From Thermococci archaeon (GTDB taxonomy: Archaea; Methanobacteriota_B; Thermococci; Methanofastidiosales; B48-G16), in assembly GCA_003660605.1 (NCBI GenBank), contig QMUN01000024.1, positions 1 through 8,417 on the forward strand: DNA of 8,417 nt, given 5' to 3'. Below the pieces are notes generated by a model that searched no databases, was not told where the DNA came from, and worked only from the letters and a program-made list of their open reading frames with translations. Position numbers and translations under genes: made by a program. Shown one piece after another: positions 1-5,202 of this stretch; position 1 is the first letter of the stretch, and every line of letters begins with the position of its first letter.

Positions 1-716
1 ATTAGATGAATTTCACTCTGCAAGATAGTTCCGAATGTCTCTGAAGTCATCTCCCCATAATTTATTAGTATATGTATCATCCACGGTAAAAAAAGCAGAT
101 AACTGAAAGAAAGAGTTTTCAGGATCATCTTTCTTTTATCTTTATTGATTACGGCATATATAAGGAGAGCTGCCCCTACGATATGGGGCATGGAGATATG
201 AGTGTATAACGCTAAGGTCATCAGTATAACAGAACTCAAAAGTTTATTTTTTTCTACAGCCCAGAATATCAGCGGTGTTAAAACGAGAACAAGAGATGTG
301 GCGTTTGTAAGAGCCTGTGACCTGTAAAAATTGAAAGGTATCGTAATCAGAAGAACAACATAAAAAGCTGTTTTTCTATCAAATATCTCTCTTGCATAAA
401 AGAATACAGATAACTGCACCAGGGGAAACATTATAAAACTTACTATTTTCCCTACAGCTACCATAGGTAAGAATTCATACATAAAAGCCATTATTACGTG
501 AAGGAGAGGAGGATACAGATGTGTTCTTCCAAGAGGTGCAAACTCCCAGAAATCGTGCAAAACAACGCCTCCTGCGATATCAAACCCCCTTGCTGTACTC
601 ATGTGATAAAAGATGTCCACAAAAACTGGAAAAATATTAAGCCTTTTTAGAGAGAGAAGTGTACTCACCAGTATAATTCCCAGTGCCAGTAGATCATATC
701 TGTTCAATTTTTTCAT
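1..716 (-). CDS. GT-C-like polytopic membrane glycosyltransferase, 5' part only
   Basis: An open frame runs from the ATG at 716 leftward off the window edge without a stop, giving 238 residues of the N-terminal part. It starts with a short basic end (MKKLNRYD) and a first membrane segment at about 8-28. A predicted outer loop at about 30-73 follows, with FVDIFYH (34-38) and HDFWEFAPLGRTHLYPPLLH (54-73). At least four more hydrophobic segments then lie at about 74-107, 117-130, 141-152 and 160-215. An acidic residue in the first outer loop followed by many TM helices is the plan of GT-C enzymes, which move sugars from polyprenyl-phosphate donors outside the membrane (family knowledge); Asp34 and Asp55 are candidate catalytic residues (inference). 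The start shares one base with the preceding stop (TAATG), and an AGGAG lies 6-7 bases upstream inside that gene. The acceptor is unknown. It could instead be another polytopic enzyme or a flippase-like protein. Confidence 0.72.
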   Translation of the reverse strand, partial: MKKLNRYDLLALGIILVSTLLSLKRLNIFPVFVDIFYHMSTARGFDIAGGVVLHDFWEFAPLGRTHLYPPLLHVIMAFMYEFLPMVAVGKIVSFIMFPLVQLSVFFYAREIFDRKTAFYVVLLITIPFNFYRSQALTNATSLVLVLTPLIFWAVEKNKLLSSVILMTLALYTHISMPHIVGAALLIYAVINKDKRKMILKTLSFSYLLFLPWMIHILINYGEMTSETFGTILQSEIHL

Positions 717-1105
717 TACAATCTCCTGAGTTCTTCAACTGCCCTTTTAATCAGTTCTAACGCCAGATTATAATCTCCGTTTCTATAAGCCATCTCCGCT
801 TTTCTGGAAAGTTCGACTACATGAGAAACGTCTTTTCCTTCCAAGTTTTTCTCCTGAATCATCTTTTTAAATATTTTTACCTTATCACGATACTCTCTTT
901 CTGGCGAATTTGTTAAGAAGTAGAAAGTACCTATTAAAAGAACAAATATGAGAGTCCCTGCAATAATAGCCAGTGATAACTTTCTTTTCGAGATTTTTTT
1001 ACCACCAATAAGATAATCCACATTCTCATTTTCCAGTATTGATTCTATATCTTCCTTCTGTGGTTCTTTTATGCCCAGCTCTTTTAAAATATCTTCTCTT
1101 TCCAT
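716..1105 (-). CDS. Small single-pass membrane protein with one extracytoplasmic helical-repeat unit
   Basis: This is a 129-residue protein of no recognised family. The N-terminal 40 residues are acidic and helical (MEREDILKELG...). A basic stretch, KKISKRK (36-42), precedes one TM helix at about 43-64. The C-terminal 60 residues are charged and helical and end in RKAEMAYRNGDYNLALELIK (101-120) and a helix to residue 129. The basic residues before the TM predict N-inside, C-outside. The C-terminal part resembles the repeated unit of the secreted protein encoded at 1865-2683. The frame could open at an ATG at 1198, but that would overlap the upstream gene by 88 bases. The ATG at 1105 lies 5 bases after the upstream stop and has an AGGA just before it, so it is preferred. 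The stop overlaps the glycosyltransferase start by one base. Function is unknown; anchoring or partner binding at the surface is inference. Confidence 0.75.
   Translation of the reverse strand: MEREDILKELGIKEPQKEDIESILENENVDYLIGGKKISKRKLSLAIIAGTLIFVLLIGTFYFLTNSPEREYRDKVKIFKKMIQEKNLEGKDVSHVVELSRKAEMAYRNGDYNLALELIKRAVEELRRL
719..895 (-). repeat. Single copy of the helical repeat unit, encoded in the small membrane protein
   Basis: Residues 71-129 of the small membrane protein follow the same order as the units in the secreted protein: a charged helix of about 25 residues, then KAxxxYxxGxYxxAL, then a closing helix. Judged by eye; similarity could be convergent for charged helical hairpins. Confidence 0.5.
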
Positions 1106-1108
1106 AGT

Positions 1109-1112
1109 TCCT
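1109..1112 (-). promoter_or_regulatory. Shine-Dalgarno AGGA for the small membrane protein
   Basis: Read on the minus strand, AGGA lies three bases before the ATG at 1105 and overlaps the TAG stop of the upstream gene. The spacing is short, so this is modest support for that start; the 88-base overlap implied by the longer start is the stronger argument. Confidence 0.4.
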
Positions 1113-1875
1113 ATAATCTCTTTAGTTTTATATAGTTTTCTTTGCCCTTCTTTATCTCTATTATTTCCTTTTCTTCCAATCTTTTGAAAAGCCTCCATGC
1201 TGTTGTTTTTGGAATATTCAAACTCTTTCTTATATCGGAAGATAAAGAATCCCCGTTTTTCTTCAAAAATTCTATTACTTCTTTTTCTTCATTTGTGAGT
1301 TTTGAAAATTTTATTTTTTTTCTCTGCAGAATATAAACTCCTAAACAAAACAAAATTACACCAATGATCATCAAAGGATAGACAAACTTACTCTGTTCTC
1401 TTGTCTCTGCGGTAAAGAAATAGCTTATTTTCTGATCGCCTTTTGATACTTTGATTTTGTTTTCTGATATCTCCAATGGAATATTATTCAGATCTATAAC
1501 TGTTATTCCTTCTGGAAATATCACAGTAAACTCCATAGGGGAAGTGATCTCCAGGGTCCAGACTATTCCCTCTTTACTTGTGAGATCGGGAGTATCATAC
1601 TCTATATTTATCTTTGTATTATTTTCTGTATCTATAATTATTTCATTTCCAGAGATATCATAATCGAGTATCTCTTTCTCCCCTGTAATCAAAATATTAT
1701 CTAAATTTTCTCCAAAAACTAGGATACTGATCATGATATCTTCATCCACACTCAACACCTGAGAAATATGACAGTATCCGTCCCTGTAAACAGTTATAGT
1801 TAACTCCTGAGTTTCTTCTCCGTATATACAAGGAATTATGAAAAAAATTAAAAAAAAGAAAATTTTAGGATTCAT
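1111..1875 (-). CDS. Membrane-anchored winged-helix transcriptional regulator (COG2512-like)
   Basis: This 254-residue protein has three visible parts. A signal peptide covers about 1-19 (MNPKIFFFLIFFIIPCIYG). An extracytoplasmic beta-rich region at about 22-155 begins LTITVYRDGYCHISQ, as in archaeal DUF7345-type domains. A TM helix at about 165-184 is followed by the basic stop-transfer QRKKIKF. The cytoplasmic C-terminus at about 193-254 is a winged helix: NEEKEVIEFLKKNG, then IPKTTAWRLFKRLEEKEIIE with a likely recognition helix at 223-233, then a basic wing ending KGKENYIKLKRL. Archaeal predicted membrane-associated regulators have this order. It would sense something outside or in the membrane and bind DNA directly, without a kinase (inference). 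The start ATG overlaps the upstream gene by 11 bases with AGGGGAATCAGGA ahead of it, so the two are probably co-expressed. Targets are unknown; its own operon is the obvious candidate. Confidence 0.82.
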   Translation of the reverse strand: MNPKIFFFLIFFIIPCIYGEETQELTITVYRDGYCHISQVLSVDEDIMISILVFGENLDNILITGEKEILDYDISGNEIIIDTENNTKINIEYDTPDLTSKEGIVWTLEITSPMEFTVIFPEGITVIDLNNIPLEISENKIKVSKGDQKISYFFTAETREQSKFVYPLMIIGVILFCLGVYILQRKKIKFSKLTNEEKEVIEFLKKNGDSLSSDIRKSLNIPKTTAWRLFKRLEEKEIIEIKKGKENYIKLKRL

Positions 1876-2683
1876 TCCTGATTCCCCTAAGTTTTTCCTG
1901 GAATTCCTGCATTTCTCTGTAAAGTTCTCTTATTTTTGGCAAAGCTTCCTTGTATTTTCCTTCATTTATCAGTGAATTGACATTATTTAGATCATTTTTT
2001 ATTTCATTAAGATCTCTTTCGAGATCTTGTACATCGTATCCCTCTTCTCTAAGTTTATCTAACGCTTGTTCATAGAACTGTATTCTTTTTTTTGCAGTTT
2101 CATTGAGTTTCTCTAGTCTTTGCTTTATTTTTTCACCATATCTGCTTTTCCACTGTTCTCTCAAGTTTTTTAAGATATTTGCTGCTTTTCGAACCTCTGA
2201 TTCTGCTTTTATTGCCTCTCCATTCTCTAAATACATCCTTGCTTTTTCCAGATGAGACTCTGCATTATCCAGGAGAGCTATAATCTCCTCATTCTCTGCT
2301 ATTTCCTTTATTCTCGATATGTAGCTCTCCATTCTTTCGATCTGTCCTTCGATCATATCTTTAATTTTTCCGCCAGCTTCTTCTCTTATCAGCACAGCGG
2401 ATTCTCTGAATTTGTGCATTGCCTCTAAACAGCTTTCTATAGCCCCGTCGTATTCTTCTTCGTTGTAAAGTTTTTTAGCCTTGTCTAATTCCTCACCTGC
2501 TTCTCTGAATAATTCTTCGGCTTCGTTGTTTTCTATTTTATCCAAAATATAGTCCAATTTTGCCTGCGCCCTTTCACACAGTCCTATCATTTTTTCTGCC
2601 TTTATTTTGGAATTTTCCTCAGCATTGACAGATATGGCTGCCAGTACCATCAGGAGAATCAATCCAATTGCAGTTTTTTTCAT
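1865..2683 (-). CDS. Secreted all-helical coiled-coil repeat protein
   Basis: This 272-residue protein opens with a clear signal peptide: MKK, hydrophobic residues 5-16, and a signal-peptidase-I-like site after VNA (19-21). There is no lipobox Cys and no second membrane segment, so the mature protein should be released or held by partners. The rest is almost entirely charged amphipathic helix rich in Glu, Lys, Arg and Leu. Three similar units can be laid out at about 25-95, 105-175 and 183-263. Each is a long helix followed by a TPR-like hairpin: LDKAKKLYNEEEYDGAI (66-82), LEKARMYLENGEAIKAE (145-161) and LNNVNSLINEGKYKEAL (232-248). No enzyme motif is visible. GGTGA four bases before the ATG supports the start. 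It is first in the envelope cluster. Structural, scaffold or ligand roles are possible; function is unknown. Confidence 0.85.
   Translation of the reverse strand: MKKTAIGLILLMVLAAISVNAEENSKIKAEKMIGLCERAQAKLDYILDKIENNEAEELFREAGEELDKAKKLYNEEEYDGAIESCLEAMHKFRESAVLIREEAGGKIKDMIEGQIERMESYISRIKEIAENEEIIALLDNAESHLEKARMYLENGEAIKAESEVRKAANILKNLREQWKSRYGEKIKQRLEKLNETAKKRIQFYEQALDKLREEGYDVQDLERDLNEIKNDLNNVNSLINEGKYKEALPKIRELYREMQEFQEKLRGIRNES
1895..2611 (-). repeat. Three tandem helical units of about 71-81 residues within the secreted protein
   Basis: Units at residues 25-95, 105-175 and 183-263 share a plan: KIK near the start, a long charged helix, a middle segment with Leu and Ala or Glu, then L-x-K-A or its equivalent, an aromatic or Leu, an N/E-E/G turn, an Ala helix, and a final Leu/Met-rich helix. 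The DNA copies are diverged, so this is a protein-level repeat and not a recent DNA duplication. Boundaries are approximate. Confidence 0.55.
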
Positions 2684-2687
2684 TTTT

Positions 2688-2720
2688 TCACCAATCTTTT
2701 TTCTTCTTTCTAATTTTTAA
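2688..2720 (-). promoter_or_regulatory. Possible promoter and Shine-Dalgarno site of the envelope cluster
   Basis: On the minus strand TTAAAAATTA (2720-2711) lies about 28-37 bases before the ATG at 2683 and could serve as a weak TATA element, giving a very short leader. GGTGA at 2692-2688 is a good Shine-Dalgarno match with a four-base spacer. The Shine-Dalgarno part is well supported; the TATA part is weak in such AT-rich DNA. Confidence 0.35.
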
Positions 2721-2729
2721 GGGACACGA

Positions 2730-2745
2730 TGGAACGAGCGTTCCA
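2730..2745. repeat. Perfect palindrome TGGAACG-AG-CGTTCCA
   Basis: Seven-base arms flank two bases. As RNA it could fold as a six-pair stem with a four-base loop. It lies in the 74-base gap between the broken acetyltransferase and the secreted repeat protein, in a patch clearly richer in G and C than its surroundings (from about 2721). No U-run follows on either strand, so it is not a standard terminator. An operator, or a copy of a dispersed palindromic repeat, are both possible. Confidence 0.5.
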
Positions 2746-2757
2746 ACTTCAGTAATT

Positions 2758-3081
2758 CTATTTTCTACTATCACAAAAATAACCATCTCTCAGTGCGCCT
2801 TCTTTTTTAAATCCAGCTTTTTCATAGGCACATATAGCTCTTTTGCTAAAGTTGAAGACACCAAGTGATATTCTGTGGAAATTTAGGGATTTAAAATCGT
2901 AATTAAGTAAAAGACGTACAGCCTCAGTTCCGTATCCTTTAGCCCATTCTTCTTTCTCTCCAATCATAATGCTGAGGTCTGCAGTTCTCCACATATAATC
3001 AATTCTCAAAAAACCTCCAGTTCCTATCGTTCTGAGATACACCCTGTCACCAACTAAAAATTTTGTACTGTTCATTTTCAT
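2758..3081 (-). pseudogene. GNAT acetyltransferase (RimJ/RimL-like) with internal deletion, probably non-functional
   Basis: The 107-residue frame has recognisable GNAT pieces: the first strand FLVGDRVYLR (8-17), then the central strand pair GTGGFLRIDYMWRTADLSIM, the acetyl-CoA pyrophosphate loop WAKGYGTEA (about 46-54), FHRISLGVFNFSKRAICAYE and the terminal strand GFKKEGALRDGYF. Family members are about 170-185 residues. Here the roughly 60 residues between VYLR and GTGGF, which normally hold helices alpha1-alpha2 and strands beta2-beta3, are absent. The last 10-15 residues after the FxxDG-like point are cut by a TAG. The join is in frame, so a protein could be made, with GAGG before its ATG, but its acceptor-binding half is missing. 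It sits 15 bases after the threonine dehydrogenase stop and is likely co-transcribed. A minimal functional variant is possible but less likely. Confidence 0.65.
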
Positions 3082-3096
3082 ATTGCCTCTTATTTT

Positions 3097-4050
3097 TTAC
3101 TGTCTAAGTTTCTTAGACAACTTCTCAAGCATATCTTTTGTCATGGCTGGAAGATCGTACTCTGGTTTCCATCCCCACTCATCTCTGGCTGCTGAGTCGT
3201 CTAAGGATCTGGGCCACGAATCAGCAATTTCTTGTCTATAATCTGGTTTATACTCGCAGATGAACTCAGGTATATGTTTCTTTATCGAAGCAGCAAGTTC
3301 TCCAGCAGAGAAGCTCATCGCATTAACATTGAAATCGCAGTGATGTTTTAGCTTGGATATATCAGCATCGGCTAAATCCATAAGAGCTTTAATAGCGTCT
3401 GGCATGTACATCATTGGTAGCACCGTATCTTCACGAACGAAGCACGTATACCTCTTATTTTTTATCGCTTCATAGTATATTGCAACAGCATAATCTGTAG
3501 TCCCGCCGCCGGGTAATGTTTCGCTACTAATGATTCCAGGGAATCTTACACCTCTCACATCCACCCCATATTTGTAAAAGTAATAATTTCCAAGAAGTTC
3601 TCCAGCTACTTTTGTGACCCCATACATAGTCGTGGGACGCAAGATAGTTTCGTTTGGTGTATTATCTTTAGGAGTCTCAGGGCCGAACGCTGCGATGGAA
3701 CTCGGTACCATAATACGCTCAAGTTTATATTCTCTTCCCACTTCCAGGACGTTATAAAGTCCTATAAGGTTTACATTAAATGCAAGTTGTGGTTTCTGTT
3801 CGCCCACAGCGGAGAGAATAGCTGCCATATGATAGATCGTATCTATATCGTACCTTTTAACAATATTTGCTATTTCCTCCTTGTGAACTACATCAATATA
3901 TTCAAATGGCCCCGCATTTTGCATCTTCTCTGTGGGAGGTGTTTTATGACCTGCTGCTACAACATTTTCATTGCCGTACTTCTCTCTAAGTTTTTCCACT
4001 AACTCGGACCCTATCTGGCCACAAGCTCCAGTTACAAGAATATTTTTCAT
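3097..4050 (-). CDS. tdh: L-threonine 3-dehydrogenase, short-chain (epimerase-fold) type
   Basis: This 317-residue extended SDR enzyme is predicted to oxidise L-threonine to 2-amino-3-oxobutyrate with NAD+ in the cytoplasm. The Rossmann motif GACGQIG is at 8-14. PSSIAAFGPETPKDN at about 116-130 and RPTTMYGVTK at 138-147 include the catalytic Tyr143-xxx-Lys147, with Ser117/118 as the likely third residue. PGIIS, then GGGTTDYAV (181-189) and LPMMYMPDA (211-219) are hallmark segments of the short-chain threonine dehydrogenases as in Thermoplasma and Flavobacterium, and separate it from UDP-sugar epimerases. WPRSLDDSAAR and EWGW near the C-terminus also fit. Length is typical. The start is fixed by a strong AGGAGG seven bases upstream. 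It is separated from the upstream operon by 57 bases that hold a probable promoter. The usual partner, 2-amino-3-ketobutyrate CoA ligase, is not in the window. Confidence 0.88.
   Translation of the reverse strand: MKNILVTGACGQIGSELVEKLREKYGNENVVAAGHKTPPTEKMQNAGPFEYIDVVHKEEIANIVKRYDIDTIYHMAAILSAVGEQKPQLAFNVNLIGLYNVLEVGREYKLERIMVPSSIAAFGPETPKDNTPNETILRPTTMYGVTKVAGELLGNYYFYKYGVDVRGVRFPGIISSETLPGGGTTDYAVAIYYEAIKNKRYTCFVREDTVLPMMYMPDAIKALMDLADADISKLKHHCDFNVNAMSFSAGELAASIKKHIPEFICEYKPDYRQEIADSWPRSLDDSAARDEWGWKPEYDLPAMTKDMLEKLSKKLRQ
3101..3119. repeat. Perfect inverted repeat at the end of the threonine dehydrogenase gene
   Basis: TGTCTAAG and CTTAGACA pair perfectly around a three-base loop. It lies in the last codons (SKKLRQ) before the stop. 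The minus-strand RNA after it is A-rich, not U-rich, so it does not fit an intrinsic terminator. An eight-base arm with a short loop is near chance expectation in a window this size. Confidence 0.3.
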
Positions 4051-4057
4051 CTTAAAT

Positions 4058-4063
4058 CCTCCT
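4058..4063 (-). promoter_or_regulatory. Strong Shine-Dalgarno AGGAGG for tdh
   Basis: On the minus strand AGGAGG is followed by a seven-base spacer to the ATG at 4050. It is the strongest ribosome site in the window and fits a separately initiated gene rather than one coupled to an upstream stop. Confidence 0.8.
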
Positions 4064-4104
4064 GGGCAGTTTGATCTCTACCCTATAATGTTACTGAGTT
4101 GTTG

Positions 4105-4120
4105 TTTTTATATCTTTTCA
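4105..4120 (-). promoter_or_regulatory. Probable archaeal BRE/TATA promoter for tdh
   Basis: Read on the minus strand, GAAAAG followed directly by ATATAAAAA resembles a purine-rich BRE plus TATA box. It overlaps the last codons and stop of the upstream dehydrogenase. Initiation about 25 bases downstream would fall near 4083 and leave a leader of about 33 bases holding the AGGAGG. Inference from spacing and composition. Confidence 0.45.
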
Positions 4121-5202
4121 ATTTTCTTCTTAATTATGATATCCTTTTTTTCTAGTTTTTTCAAATATCTTTTTTCAGTTATCAATTTTGGGATAAGAAC
4201 TTCTTGAGGCATAGCTCCTTTAATCTCGCTTTCTGTGATAAGAATAGAAGAAAGAGCTGCAGGATATGCCGTAGTTCTCGCCATTGCTGTAAACTCTTTT
4301 TCATAATCTATTAACTCAAAGATTTTTCTTCTTTCTCCTTCCGCAGTAACCCTGAGGAGCACCATGTCTTTACTTTCATAACTGAGATTTTTAGAGAGCA
4401 GATATACCAACATCTCTCTTGGCGCTATTAATTTTCCATCGATCTCTATCTCTTCTTTATCAGCAAATCCTAATTCCAATAATAGTTTTATGAGATTGCA
4501 GTGACCAGGAAATCTAACAGTTTTGTAATCAAGATAATCTAGTTTACTTTCAAATGTTTTTGGTAGTGTGGATGTTCCCCCAGATGTGTAAAAGGCTTCA
4601 TAAAGTTTATTCTCAAATTTTATATCTTCTAAGCCTGTTAAAGGATCAACGTATTCTATTTTAGAATTTTTTATTATCCTTACTTTCTCCACATACTCGT
4701 TTATTAATCCTTCAGGAGAAAAAACTATCTTGTACTTTAATGCCCCCTGTGGAGTCTGTGGAAGTCCTCCGACCCTCATCCTTATTTCTCTACAATTTTC
4801 AGAGTAGGCAAAGGCTGCCAGAACATCTGCTAGACCCGGTGCAAGTCCGCAGTCGGGAAGAATTGTTATCTCCTGTTTTTTGGCCTCTTCATGAAGGCTC
4901 AGCTCTTTGTCTACTATTGTATCGTTTCCGCCAAGATCGCAGAAGTTAGTTTTAGCCTTCAAAGCCTTTTTTGCAAGTTCATAATTGAATTTATATGTTA
5001 CAGCACTTATAACACAGTCATATCTTTTCATTATGTCTATTATTGAATCTTTGGTAATATTTTCGTTATATATTTCAAATCCACACTTTTTCGCTTTTTT
5101 CAGTGCCTCTTCATTGGAATCAACGATACCAACCTCATATTTTTGAAGATAATCAGCTATGGCTTCTCCTATTTTACCGAATCCCAGGATAAGAAATCTC
5201 AT
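4108..5202 (-). CDS. Saccharopine dehydrogenase-family oxidoreductase, likely L-lysine 6-dehydrogenase
   Basis: This 364-residue NAD(P)-dependent enzyme has an N-terminal Rossmann motif GFGKIG (7-12) and Asp28 after the second strand (VGIVDSN). DLGGN (89-93) and LPDCGLAPG (115-123) follow. The substrate domain carries FYTSGGTSTLP (204-214) and TAMARTTAYP (305-314). These last two strongly resemble bacterial lysine 6-dehydrogenase, which oxidatively deaminates the epsilon-amino group of lysine to give allysine and then piperideine-6-carboxylate. The length also fits. Related archaeal proteins are often annotated only as saccharopine dehydrogenase, so substrate and direction are not proven. Its ATG overlaps the TyrRS stop by four bases (ATGA), so it is translationally coupled to a translation operon. 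GAGG lies about 11 bases upstream. The C-terminal tail is Lys/Ile-rich. Confidence 0.75.
   Translation of the reverse strand: MRFLILGFGKIGEAIADYLQKYEVGIVDSNEEALKKAKKCGFEIYNENITKDSIIDIMKRYDCVISAVTYKFNYELAKKALKAKTNFCDLGGNDTIVDKELSLHEEAKKQEITILPDCGLAPGLADVLAAFAYSENCREIRMRVGGLPQTPQGALKYKIVFSPEGLINEYVEKVRIIKNSKIEYVDPLTGLEDIKFENKLYEAFYTSGGTSTLPKTFESKLDYLDYKTVRFPGHCNLIKLLLELGFADKEEIEIDGKLIAPREMLVYLLSKNLSYESKDMVLLRVTAEGERRKIFELIDYEKEFTAMARTTAYPAALSSILITESEIKGAMPQEVLIPKLITEKRYLKKLEKKDIIIKKKIEKI

Noticed and set aside
1106..1198. Longer start (ATG at 1198) for the small membrane protein
   Set aside because: It would overlap the regulator gene by 88 bases and the added 31 residues are a basic, low-information extension read from the other gene's winged-helix codons.
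2684..2757. Terminator or small RNA in the gap after the GNAT remnant
   Set aside because: The palindrome has at most a six-pair stem with no U-run after it, and nothing else points to an RNA gene.
2668..2868. Plus-strand open frame across the palindrome between the GNAT remnant and the repeat protein
   Set aside because: It is Phe-rich low-complexity sequence, opposite coding DNA for much of its length, with no ribosome site.
3091..3119. Intrinsic terminator after tdh
   Set aside because: The hairpin is inside the coding region and is followed by A residues in the minus-strand RNA, with no U-run.
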